Assembly (NCBI GenBank): GCA_918026815.1
Contig: CAKJVC010000010.1
Span: forward strand, 2,482,501 to 2,546,500
Origin: Chalara sp. BL73
Taxonomy: Eukaryota; Ascomycota; Leotiomycetes; Helotiales
DNA: 64,000 nucleotides
Direction of reading: 5' to 3'
Part shown: one piece after another, positions 23,442-34,286 of the stretch
Position numbering within the stretch: position 1 is the stretch's first letter
How the letters are laid out: every line of letters begins with the position of its first letter
The notes under the pieces: generated by a model
What the model saw: the letters and a program-made list of their open reading frames with translations, nothing else
What the model was told of the DNA's origin: nothing
Database searches by the model: none
Position numbers and translations under genes: made by a program

Positions 23442-24304
23442 CTACATGATCACACACTTGCCACAGCATCCGCTGTCCTTGTCGTCACCCTCGGTATCAA
23501 ATTCGTTCTTTGGGCCGCCGCTGCCCGAGTTGCCGCTGCCACGGTCTGGGCCTGCTTGTTCCTTATTATAGCGTCTGATTTCGCGGACGATATCGTAGAA
23601 GGCGACTTCGACATTGATGCGTGACTTCGCCGAGGTCTCGATAAATTTGCATCCAAACGACTTCGCCAATTGCTCTCCCTCTGTAGACTATCATCAGCTC
23701 CCAAGCAACGCGGAAGAGGCTTCATAGCGAAGCAGTAACGTAAAACATACCTTGCTTTGATACCTGTCTCTCGCCCTCCAAATCGCACTTGTTACCCACC
23801 ACGATGATCGGGAAATAGTCCTTGTCCTTTACTCTTAAGATCTGTTGTTGGAAGGTCCGGATTTCCTCAAAGCTCTGCCTGCTCGTGATGCTGTAAACTA
23901 GTAAGAATCCTTCGCCCGTTCGCATGTATTGCTCGCGCATCGCCGAGTACTCCTCCTGTCCAGCCGTATCAAGCACATCCAGCAGCGCAACCTCGTCATC
24001 GATCACGCATTGTTTGCGGTACGAGTCTGGTTGCATATTTCGGTCAGCTTATGAGGTAGGGATGCCGATAGCTGAAGGGGCAAGGACGTGATAAGCGCTT
24101 ACCTTCGATTGTGGGATCATATTCATCGACGAAATGGCTTTGTATCAATTGAATCGTGAGACAAGACTTTCCGACACCACCACCGCCTACGACGACGAGC
24201 TTGTACTCTCTCAAAAACTGCTCGCGGGGACCGCAATTGTCAGCTTTTCTGTGCGCCGGGGCGACTGGCGCCAATCAGCGGAGCTTGCTCACCTTGGAGG
24301 CCAT
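23442..24304 (-). CDS. ras1: Ras small GTPase
   Basis: Four exons (24304-24293, 24217-24103, 24026-23751, 23680-23442) encode 213 residues. The first coding exon is only 12 nt (Met-Ala-Ser-Lys). All G motifs are present: P-loop Gly-Gly-Gly-Gly-Val-Gly-Lys-Ser, switch I Tyr-Asp-Pro-Thr-Ile-Glu-Asp (split by intron 2), Asp-Thr-Ala-Gly-Gln-Glu-Glu, Asn-Lys-Cys-Asp-Leu and Glu-Thr-Ser-Ala-Lys. The tail is Gly/Ser-rich and ends Cys-Cys-Gly-Lys-Cys-Val-Ile-Met: a CaaX box for farnesylation with upstream Cys for palmitoylation, so it works at the plasma membrane. It matches the Ras1/RasA type of filamentous fungi, which controls germination, polarity and cAMP/MAPK signalling. The gene symbol is by family and naming differs between species. 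The intergenic space upstream is long (2.4 kb) and simple-repeat-rich, suggesting an extended leader. Confidence 0.96.
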
Positions 24305-24920
24305 CTTATTGTTAGAATGTATCGATTAATCACTTTTTTGTCATGGACTGGCAGACCTAGTCGGTCGTCGGCTGCTGAGACTGGCGTCACAGAAAAAGAG
24401 GCCGTTATCTCTGGGTGTTTCCGTGGTTGGGAAAAGCAGGATAAAGGATTGTATCGAGCGATCGACTCCTTGCGTTACCGGGGTTAGGGGGGGAATTAAA
24501 AAAAATATCAACGAGCGTCCGTGATGAAGCCAACCCTGATACCAGATCGATTGATCAAAATGATGGGAACTGGTGACGGGGAGGTTTTTTGATCGGATGG
24601 TTGCAAATCCAGCAAGAAGATTTGGTCGTAGCGGGCACAAGATCAGGATCAAGATCAAGATCAGGATCAGGGTCAAAGAGTTCAGAGTTCAGAGGAGGAG
24701 AGAGATCGATCGCGTTAGGTCAAGGAGTTAAGTCAGTCAGTCAGTGAGTAGTAGAAGGTAGAGTATGAGTAGTGATAGAATTGGAATGAAATGGGTCGGT
24801 AAGTAAGGTGAACTGGGTGTGCTCTGCTCTGGATGTGGTCTGCACTCCGCGCTTGCGAACAGGGATATTGCTTCCTGGCAGAATTTATAGGCTCTGGTTG
24901 CTTGTGTTGTGTGGGCACCC

Positions 24921-24940
24921 TTTTTTTTTTTTTTTTTTTT
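24921..24940. repeat. poly-T tract (T20)
   Basis: Twenty consecutive T on the plus strand, read as A20 on the Ras strand, about 620 bp upstream of the Ras start. Poly(dA:dT) tracts keep nucleosomes away from fungal promoters. Its length is also prone to sequencing error. Confidence 0.9.
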
Positions 24941-25472
24941 GGGCTACAACCGTACTGTATTTTACTGTTCCTATCATTGTAATCGTGACTGTTGATGGAC
25001 TAACTAACTGACTGACTAGCTGACTGAATGCTTGCTTACTTGCTTACTTGCTTTACCTCAAACTGGTAGTTGGTAACTGAACTGGAAACTGGCCCCCGGT
25101 CCTCCAGAATAGGAATAGGGGAAGAAGGGGGCAGGAAGCAGAAAGAAGAAGGGGAACCCACCACCAGCACACCACTACCACTACCACCACAACTCAATGC
25201 AACAACGCCCTCTTTACACACCTGAAAATACTCCCCTTTGCTCGGCAGGTTATGTGATCTCGATCATGATTTGCCCACTTTCATCCATTGATTCATGTAT
25301 TTACCGGGATAAACACGTTTCCATCAGCCTTCGAAACCCCCTTCTGGGGGGGCCAGGGCGGTGGCCCATCCTTCTTATAGCGCCTGTATTCCCCCATCCC
25401 TCCTCCCCCCTTTAAGCATACATCATACATCCTACACCCTGCATCGTATATCGTACATCATACATAAGGACA

Positions 25473-25499
25473 TGTGTGTGTGTGTGTGTGTGTGTGTGT
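25473..25499. repeat. (GT)n microsatellite
   Basis: About 13 uninterrupted TG/GT units, upstream of Ras. Likely polymorphic between strains. Confidence 0.9.
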
Positions 25500-25619
25500 C
25501 TATATATGAACCCATCCGTTCCTATAAATGTTCATTGGCAGCCTTCCCCCCCTAAAATATCACCCGTTGGCTCACGGTCCTGGTGGGCGTGTATAGGGCG
25601 GAGGAACGTGATTGATGAC

Positions 25620-25652
25620 CATAGATGGCTTGCTTGCATCAAGCCATCTATG
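25620..25652. repeat. perfect 13-bp inverted repeat (hairpin)
   Basis: CATAGATGGCTTG at 25620-25632 and its exact reverse complement at 25640-25652, with a 7-nt loop. It lies about 1.3 kb upstream of Ras and 1 kb downstream of the molybdopterin-binding gene. There is no T-run after it, and its role is unknown. Confidence 0.75.
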
Positions 25653-25906
25653 ATTTCGCAGCCAGCCCGTTTGACCCCTTTTCTCGGGTCGAACAAGAAA
25701 AAGGGACTCTACCACATAACGTCCAACGATCTCTCTATTGTTTTGCCTTATTACGGGAGACAGAGAGAGCGGAAAGCGCAACAAAAGACGGCATATGTTT
25801 GGTTTCTTGTTCCTTAGTTTTGGTCGCTTTTGAAACTTCCACCCCTCCATCATCGGCTGCCATTCCTGCCGCAAAGCACTGTGCCCATACCCGGCAGATA
25901 GGCAAT

Positions 25907-25928
25907 TCTCTCTCTCTCTCTCTCTCTC
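25907..25928. repeat. (TC)n microsatellite
   Basis: Eleven TC units in the intergenic region between Ras and the molybdopterin-binding gene. CT tracts are common in fungal promoters and leaders. Confidence 0.85.
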
Positions 25929-26691
25929 CTTTGCTTCTTTCTACACCATGCATAGTGATGCAACCCACCTGGGAGATCTCGGGTATGTACCGTTGGTGAA
26001 ATACACCAACATCATCATCACGGCCATTTATTGATCAACAAACGTGATATTGTGGGTGGGATGCGATCCTGGATGTCCATGCGAAGCTTTTGGGGCGCAT
26101 GATGTTTCGATCACCAGGCTCCAAGCTCTCTCTCCCCCCGGCTCGCCTCCCTTCCCGCCGTGCCCGCGCCCATGCCCAACAAGTTTCATCACACATTTAA
26201 CATCTACTACCTGTCATCCCCATCCTATTGAACTAGAATTCTATATTCTTCGCATGAGAAGGGGGGCGTGTGTTGGGCACACCGTTCTACGTTCTGAAAT
26301 TTCTACACTAAGGAAATTAATCTCCGATATCACGAATGGTCATCTCTTTTCTTGGCTTGGACGACCACAACGGCCATGGCGTTTGAGAATCCTCTATTAT
26401 TTGTTATACTGTAGCTAGTGACAACGTGTAGCTATCACATTTGCCGGGCTCTTAGCAATATTTATCGTATTCACACCGATTTGTGCAATGTTCTCCGATC
26501 AGTGGTCCAGGTGTCTGTATCATCATTGCTTTTTCTCTTCGTCTGTGTCGTCTTGGCCTTCCACTTCTCTAAATGGGAAGTCAGTAAAATTGATACTTCG
26601 GGATGAAGCAGATGCTCTTAACAGATCGAGCCCTTCGTCAAATAAACGGATAAAATAGTTGATGGGGCACGCCGAAAATAATGATGGCGCC

Positions 26692-28035
26692 TTACATCTT
26701 ATATCCCTTGACGTTCTTCTCAACATCCGAAACGAGGCTTTCCAGAAGCGATAGATCTCTGCGAGGGCATCAGCAACATTATTTCAACCTGCCAGTTCAC
26801 GTCAAACTCTTACCTTCCAACAAGAGTGACGGTATTATTCTTTTTACCCCAACGTGGATAGCTGCCGACTTTAACTGCAAGGCCCCGTGTCAGTGAATGT
26901 CAAACATCCCGCATCAATTGTCATGATATGGTTAGGTAGGCATCACTTACCTCCCTTAGGTTCTACTTCACTGGCCAGCTCTGTCAGATAAGATGCAACC
27001 TCACTTTCCGGCAATGGTGTGGAAATAAGTATCCTATGTATTCCCTTTCCTGGATCCGATAGGCGTGGCTGCAGCAATGGCTGCAGCCCATCCAAAAGGC
27101 GTTCGAAAAGTCTGGGGACTCCAGGAAGAATATGTATATTTCCGTTGATGCATGCAACCGGAACCCATAAGTCATCATGAGGAAATATGACTTGGCTCTT
27201 GGCGTCTCGCTGCGGATCATGAGGGAGCTCGATCATTCTGAACTTTGCCTTGCGAGCAGGAGTATCTTCATCCCAGTTAAATGGCCTTGAGAGCTTCTTC
27301 ATTTTCTCGAATGTTTCTTGGTGAAACTTCAGTTGTAAGCCGAACGCTTTAGCTATGGACTGGTATGTAATGTCGTCGTGGCTATACGAACTCAGCATTT
27401 GTAGTTGACAGTTGGGATTTGTTCCAGCATTGGTCGATTCAGGCACCTGAAAGTTGGGACTTCCAAACATTCACATTTTATGAAGTCGAGTTGCAAGACC
27501 AGACATCACATACGTAGGGCCAATCCCCCCACTTGTAACCACGAAATCGTAATTATTGCTCATGCGCTGCACAGCTTCGATGATCTCGTGTTCATCGTCC
27601 GCAATAACCTCTATCCTTTTCAAAGCCTGCGCAGGTCAGAACCTTATCTTTCATGTACTACTGAAGCTCGTACCATCCCCAGCTTAAAGCAGAATTTGGC
27701 CATGTATGCGGAATTCGTCTGCGGTCCATCAGTCCGTCTCCACTGTAATATATGATTGTAAACCTTACGTCGACGGTCTGCAAACCATGAATTAGCTAAT
27801 GGCTCCTCATCCTATGCTTTATAGAGCCTACCTTGCCACCCAAGACCTCATCTCCAATGATCAGACATGCAGCCGTGTTTATAGTGCTCTTGTTCTGCTC
27901 ATTGGCAGCAGCAGTAGCAGCAGATGGTGAGGTCATCCTAGCCGTGCCTCTTGCGGCAGCAGCAGCGGAGGTATGGGCGTAGTTAGGGAGAGGACGGGAA
28001 AAGTGTCGTGCCACCTGTGACAGCCTGGAGAACAT
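26692..28035 (-). CDS. molybdopterin-binding (MoCF/CinA-like) domain protein
   Basis: Seven exons: 28035-27832, 27777-27769, 27718-27674, 27626-27514, 27381-26951, 26874-26814 and 26758-26692, giving 309 residues with all phases kept. Exon 2 is 9 nt and encodes Thr-Val-Asp, restoring the conserved Gly-Lys-Thr-Val-Asp-Thr-Asn-Ser run, so I trust it. The fold is that of the MoaB/Mog/CinA domain: Ile-Ile-Gly-Asp-Glu-Val-Leu at about 59, Ser-Gly-Gly-Ile-Gly-Pro-Thr-His-Asp-Asp-Ile-Thr across intron 4, then Leu-Pro-Gly-Val-Pro. The first 45 residues are rich in Arg, Ser and Ala with no acidic residues at the start, like a mitochondrial presequence. The fungal homologues' substrate is uncertain: related domains bind molybdopterin or act as nucleotide-repair pyrophosphatases. 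A second start at residue 34 would give a cytosolic form. Confidence 0.92.
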
Positions 28036-28935
28036 GGAAGAACCCTTAACAACAAAAATATCAACGCGGTGGTTGCTTCTAACGTGTTCGAGAAGGAGTT
28101 ATGGCAAAGAGAGAGGGGAGGTGCTAAAAGGTGGTGGGGTGTGTTTGCCTCGGGATCATGTCACCACGCTTGCTGGCTTTTGGAGGGGCAGTGTTGACGC
28201 GTGTTGTTGCTTACCCCCATATATTGTAAAAGGCAATTATATCTATATAACACTTGATTTGCTACCTTGGAGAGACCACCATCCCCAAAGAAAGCTATTC
28301 TGTACCCCGGAATATCTGCAAGAAGGGTCCGAATGCCCTTGCATTGTTCCATTCCCCATTATCCGGTTTCTGCACAGCATAGACTTGGGGTTACTGGGAC
28401 GGCCCGTCTCCTTGAGCAACAATCGTCGCAGTCCTAGGGAAGGCTGATCTACATGCATGGCCCCTTTCAAATAACCCGTGATAGTTTGTTGGTCGCGCAT
28501 GTGGCCGCATTCCCCCTCCCCCCTTTCGCATGGCAAATTCAGCTTTTTCGACTCGTGCCTCGATAATAATCATGGCTCAAATGGCGGGTGCTGATAGATC
28601 ATCGGCTGTCCCGGAAAACTTCATCGTCACCCGGCCTGATGGTGCCGACCCTCCCGGTCAACCATGAAATATAGTCAATCCTTACGACAACTCCTTGGAA
28701 ATCCTTCCTTAAAACATTGCCAGCATTGAACCCTATACATCCCGCCTCTTTATGTCAATTATCTAATTTCCCATCATGGCCATTGTTGGTAATTAGCCAT
28801 CCTAGTAAGCACCAAAAAGAGGATAGTGACCGTTGGTGAGATCTCGTCCCTAATAGCCTCAGCTGTGTCACCAGCCTCAATAACTCTTCCGATTACCTAC
28901 GCACAGCACAGCATATCCTCCAGTATAATCTAGAC
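28036..28935. promoter_or_regulatory. divergent promoter between molybdopterin-binding and Sec14-like genes
   Basis: Nine hundred base pairs separate two genes that read outward. The frames here are short and overlapping on both strands and look like chance. Confidence 0.5.
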
Positions 28936-30503
28936 ATGTCGGGCCCTGCACATAGAGTACAGTCGGCCGTGGAAGAATACGGATACCCTCAAGGACACCT
29001 GGGTCATCTCAATGCGGAGCAAGAGGCAGCATTGCAGAATTTCAAGGTCAAATGCGCAGAAGAGGGTTACTATAAGCCTGCCAGTACGGAGCCGGCACAT
29101 GCTTCACATGATGACGCGACTCTGTTGTGCGTTCACTTATTTCTAGAGCAGAGCAGTCACTGATAAGACTTCAGACGATATCTGCGAGCGCGGCGCTTCG
29201 TTGTCCTAGACGCCTGGAAACAATTCAAAGATACTGAAGACTGGCGAAAAGCAAACCAAATAGATCAGCTATACGAGACCATAGACCTTGAGCATTACGA
29301 AGAGACCCGAAGACTAGTATGCCCCTCCTGCCTAAATCCGGACTATCCGTTCTAACCTCGACTCAGTATCCGCAATGGACAGGGCGGCGAGACCGTCGTG
29401 GTATACCTGTTTACGTCTATGAAGTTAAGCACCTGAACTCGAAAACAATGTCAGCATATGAGAAATCTGCCGTGATGACCAAGACGAAGGCTGAATTCGA
29501 GGGAACAACTTCACCAAAGATGCTGCGGTTATTTGCGTTGTATGAGAACTTAGTGCGGTTCGTGATGCCGCTCTGCACCGCCCTCACGGATCGAGAGAAC
29601 CCCCGCACGCCTATTACACAAAGCAACAACATCGTTGATATCTCTGGAGTCGGGTTGAAGCAATTCTGGAATCTAAGAAGCCATATGCAGGATGCTAGCA
29701 CACTTGCGACAGCTCATTATCCGGAGACTCTTGATCGCATTTTTGTACGTAAAGTTGTTCAGTCTTGTTGATATATCTTCCAGGGTTAACCAGAGAAACA
29801 GATTATTGGTGCACCAGCATTCTTCCCCACGGTATGGGGTTGGATCAAAAAATGGTTCGACCCAATTACCACCTCCAAGATCTTTATCCTCAGCTCACAC
29901 GACATGAAAAAAACCCTCGAGTCCTTCATCGATCCGGCTAACATCCCTAAGAAGTATGGCGGCCAGCTCGACTACGAGTTCGGACAGCTGCCAGCCCTGG
30001 ATCCCGCCGTACAGGAGATTGTGCAATGGGAAGGCGATAAGAAGGATTTTCTTCATGGACCTATATACTGGATGCCTAAGAACGGAAATACAGAGTTAGA
30101 GGCTATTGCCGTGGGCACCGTAGAGGAGAAGCAAAGGAGAGAAGGCGTATGCGTCATTAAGGCACCGTTATTCAAGGAGGACCCGCCAGCTCAGAATGGA
30201 AATGCGGTAGCGCCGGTACCCACACACGCAGATCTGCCTCCACCGGAACAACCGCCAAAGGTCCTAGCTCCCGAGTTGCTGGAAGCGGAGACGGTGCCAG
30301 GCACACCCGCGAACGAGTCCGCCGCCAGCCCACAATTATCGAAGGCACCACCATCTACGCAGACACCACAACCCACCACATTGGTTGCTGTGACGGAGAA
30401 GTTGGCTCTTGATGAGAAGCAGGCTGGGGCTTTGCCAAATGGTGGAGCTCATAACACGCTGGCGGCAAACAAACTGGATCTGGCCGTCAACACAGCTGCG
30501 TAG
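28936..30503 (+). CDS. Sec14-type CRAL-TRIO phospholipid transfer protein
   Basis: Four exons (28936-29126, 29175-29316, 29367-29744, 29802-30503) give 470 residues. The CRAL-TRIO N-terminal helices (about 25-110) include the Arg-Tyr-Leu-Arg-Ala-Arg-Arg-Phe element split by intron 1. The lipid-binding domain (about 115-310) has Asp-Ile-Ser-Gly-Val, the Tyr-Pro-Glu-Thr-Leu-Asp turn, and Gly-Ala-Pro-Ala-Phe-Phe followed by Trp..Lys..Phe-Asp-Pro. These are the hallmark blocks of Sec14 homologues. The last 130 residues are Pro/Ala/Glu-rich, disordered and poorly conserved, longer than in yeast Sec14. It should exchange phosphatidylinositol with another lipid and help phosphoinositide supply at Golgi or plasma membrane. 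It is cytosolic, with no signal peptide. Confidence 0.93.
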
Positions 30504-32936
30504 TTGATTCAGGAAAGAAGCGTGGGAAAGAATGTGCTTTTGCAGAATCAGCTCCTGCACCATACTTAGATAGCGGAGATGTGGTCAGACTAATGAGGAG
30601 AGTAGGCATTAGGTCCCTGGTCGCATCGCTGTACATGACATGTCTTTCAAGTGCGGGCATAAAGCATACTGAGTTATATACGAATAGAAGGACGAATGGT
30701 GTCTGGTGTTACGGACAGATGGTAGAGAAATATAAATACCTTTTTCCCAAAGCTACAAATCTTGACCTCTCCGCCAAACAATTCCTGCTCTCTTCTTGTA
30801 ACTTCACAACACAGACCGGAAGGCAAGGCTACTACACTACAGATACAGATCATGCCATTTCAAGAATGTCTATATATTTCGACGAGCGTATCCAGAAGTT
30901 TTTACGATCCAGCCATCGTACTTAACCCACACCCAACCGTTCCTCTAGCCCTCCTCCAGAGGCGAAACACAACCTAGACGACCGAGCCCTTGGTACGAAA
31001 CGCCAAACGCGAAACCCACCAGTCGCTCCTCCGTTCCCGACCGAACGGGGGGATTCGCAGATGGTGTGATGGCATGGGGATCGTGAATGGAAGGAAATGT
31101 CAGGGCAGCGCGGAGGCTTAGACGTAGCCGGGGATATCTGCTCTGCAAATATTTCACGATTTAGCTTGGTGCTCGCACTGTGCTCTCCGAGGCTGGTGGT
31201 TGCGTTGGGAAGATGATCATGGAGATTACCGTATCATGTGGTGGATGGCTTTGGAGTTGGTGAGAATGGTTGTGCTGGAAGTGGGGGCCGAAGCTTAAGG
31301 AGGGGATATATAGTCTCTGCTCTGCGCGGATGCTTGATCTTTGCGAGGTTGTCTACTTGTGTATGAGGAAGAGAATGGAATCTGACCGCATTTTTTTTCG
31401 CCTGGAGGTCTCGAAGCCATCTGCGCTAGGAGGCTTTTCCTGTGCAAGAATGTGCTTGCTTGATTTTATGAAGAAGATAGATGGGTTTGTGCGATATGCC
31501 TTCCCAGCCATTCGGTCGTAGCGCTCATCTCTGGATTTGGGAGTGATGCGGTGGGGAAGATGCAGGTTTGTTGTATTCTCCGATATTGACTGGAGTGGTT
31601 GAGCGAAAGGATCGTTGCTCGTGATGGATATTGGGAGGCATGCGTCGGATTTTGCGATATGTTGCTCGCTATCACCCTCCTTTACTTCTGCGAGGAACGT
31701 CGTAAATGTTGAGGCTCCGGCACTCGAGAATTGGTAGAGGATGGAGATTTTTATCATATAAATGTTTTTGAGAAGTAACCTTTTGTATTTTAGAAATTAG
31801 ATCGCATTGCTTTGTCTCTGCATCTCTGAGGCTCGTGTTCCAGTTCTGTAGTCCGACTTCGAACAAGCTGTCGGCTGTGGTTGGACGCTCATTATCGCAT
31901 AATCTTAACCGTGTCTTTTCTCATCAGTAAGTGATCTCGCAGAATATTGTATGGCATCTTGACAACCAAACTTTTCAGATGAAGATAGGGACGGCGCAGC
32001 TCGTGGAATTTAGCCTAGGTGGGATTCTGCCGTCTTGCTAGCTGAAATATCTGTGAGCGGTACCTTTGTAGGCCCAGCTATACCTTTGAGTTTACAATAA
32101 TTCCAAAGACCTCGTATGTTAGTTAAAGGATCATAATATAAAGGTAACTGCTAGGGTTTTAATGTTTGAGTATGTTGAGGGTTGGGAGAAGTGATGTTTG
32201 TCTGGGGCTTGGCGTTTAAGCGAGAGTAAAAGGGGCTGAACCGGATACGGCACGTTCACAGTATTCTCTCCTTGTATCACAATATTGAGATGAGTAAAAA
32301 TGAGAACAGTATCATACAAAGGTTTCGAGGGATAATGGCTCTTTCTGCACATCACAGAATAAGGCTTAAGCGATCAGCAAAGGCAATTGGTGGTGACAAC
32401 ATAGAACAAGCCTGATGGCGGCAAGGATACCCGGTGGATTAGCTATTGAGGAGTTATAACATTGATGTTGTGTTCTGTTATACTGAGACTAATTCCTCTG
32501 CGATTTTTTGTGCAATGCTGAGACCAGCAGTGGCATCATGACACTTCGTACCTTTTACCTCAAAACTACAAAAATGGAGACTGACTTGGGCTCAATCACA
32601 GCCTTGCACAGCAGTGACCGGCGTATAAGTGCGTAAATCAAAATTACTGGATGCAATTCTTGCTATATTTCTCCCTCTAATAGCGTGCTCACAATAGAGT
32701 GATCAAGCATATGCTCTTATCTCTCTCTATTTGGGAATACTAAATTGGAGGGAATTAGGGCATGGCTACCGTACTAGGCAACCCAGTGAATGAGCCTTAA
32801 ATTAATTTGATAGATAGCCAGCAATTTGCTACTTTAGCAGGCCAATTCACCTGATCCGCTGAAGGCAAGCGAGCGGCCACTCCCAAAACCTTTTAAAGCC
32901 GCCTTCACCACTCGAATTCTTGCTTTCTCACAGCCT
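30504..32936. other. intergenic region of 2.4 kb
   Basis: No gene is supported. The longest frames (30581-30925 plus, 31353-31757 minus) show no family features, no splice support and low-complexity composition. It holds the 3' flank of the Sec14-like gene and the promoter of the next one. Confidence 0.5.
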
Positions 32937-34286
32937 ATGGCATCCAAGAGACCGACTCCACATACAAACAACAACTTGGATATGGCGAGCATCTACCCAA
33001 CTCGAGCGCGCGCGATCATATCCTCTCCTCAGCCAAGAGGATATGATTATAATCCTGACCCTCTGCGCCGAGCTCTCCAGATGTCGACCTTTCTGATAGG
33101 AGCAGTATATGAGGTGAATAAAGATGTTTGGGTGAGACGCGGTTTAGTTGTGCAAAAGATCGAGACTGTCTCCCAAGCATATTCTTATTACTCGGTTGAA
33201 GCAAATGAAATCAAGAGAACCTGTAATGAGTTGGTTCTTCACAAGAGCCTGATCGGCGCCTCGTGGATCGATACCACATCGATCACCGCAGCTATCATTC
33301 ACCGCCGTGACGCTCTGCTTTCAATTTCTCGGGCATTTATCCACGCAACAAAGCACATCTGCACCCACTTCGACAAATCGGGTGCTGACTTGATGTACGG
33401 CGCGATTCCCTTCACTAAAGAGCTTCAGCTTCGTTGCGCTTTCCAGTTAGGATACTCGGACTTATCTTACAATGTCGGTGTAAGTTGAACTACCTTCTTT
33501 GAGCATTAGCGCCTCATATATCACTTGCTAGTTATCTATTGACTTTGACTTGCTCCTCGTGCAAGCTGACATTCAAGCCAATAGCCCAGTCAACAAATTC
33601 AGCTTGGAATTACTTTCGCAGTTCCCACAATTCAAATCCCTCAGCCAGGCGCCACTACAACTGCTGAGTCCGAGGCTGCCTTTATCATTGCCCAAGAGCA
33701 ATTTAAGATATATGCCCTCGCAATATTCAAGAGAAGACACGAAGAGAGTAGTGACACTGAGGCTCGATTCAAGATGTGGTTGAAGAAGAGCATAAGTGGT
33801 AGACTGGAGGCTGCTGGATCTGAGACTGCCGGTACTAGGGACGGTACGGCTTTAGAAGGAGAGGAAGAAGAGGTTAACACTGAACACCATGCTATTGTCA
33901 TCACCTCGTTCAAGAAGCGCATCCGCGAGGCTGAAGATGATGGTGCTGGAGAAAATATACATATCGGAGGCGACTGTCCACCATTGGCCAAGAAATCTCG
34001 ATTGGTGAACCCATTGTCCACTGAGAGCTCATACAGTCTCATCCTAAGAGGCCTTCCCATCGATGTTCCAGGTATCTTCAAAAGACTCGAGTCTATGTTC
34101 TCTCGCTTTGGAGGCTCGGTTATTATCAAGGACGGAGAATTCTGGGTAGCTTGGACTGCCAGCCCGCAAAATCACGATACTATCAAGGAGGCTTTCAGAG
34201 AGTGCAAGAAATCCAGAGTTTTTCGATTGGGAGAAATGAAATGGACTTTCCAGGCAGAAATGGTCAACGAGTCTGAGAATGTATGA
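32937..34286 (+). CDS. unrecognised protein with helical core and basic patch
   Basis: My model has three exons (32937-33479, 33532-33588, 33645-34286; 413 residues). The first intron is standard (GGT|GTAAGT, CTTGCTAG). The second, 56 nt, uses a weak GTCAAC donor. Without it the frame breaks, so either this donor is used or there is a frameshift near 33590-33645. The N-terminal half is rich in aromatic and basic residues. The middle (around 190-260) has a helix-prone, Lys/Arg-rich segment, and the last third contains Lys-Lys-Arg-Ile-Arg and Lys-Lys-Ser-Arg patches that could be nuclear signals, with acidic Glu runs between. No known domain is visible. Confidence 0.6.

Larger units (their letters stand above)
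24305..26691. promoter_or_regulatory. long simple-repeat-rich region upstream of Ras
   Basis: There is no gene. The region contains hexamer-like GATCAG/GATCAA repeats (about 24640-24676), a T20 tract (24921-24940), TGAC/ACTT short repeats (about 25000-25060), a (GT)n run, a (TC)n run and a perfect hairpin. This part probably holds the Ras leader and promoter. The right end is the 3' flank of the molybdopterin-binding gene. Confidence 0.5.

Noticed and set aside
31353..31757. 134-codon minus-strand frame
   Set aside because: Ser/Thr-rich composition with no domain, no splice support and no likely promoter context.
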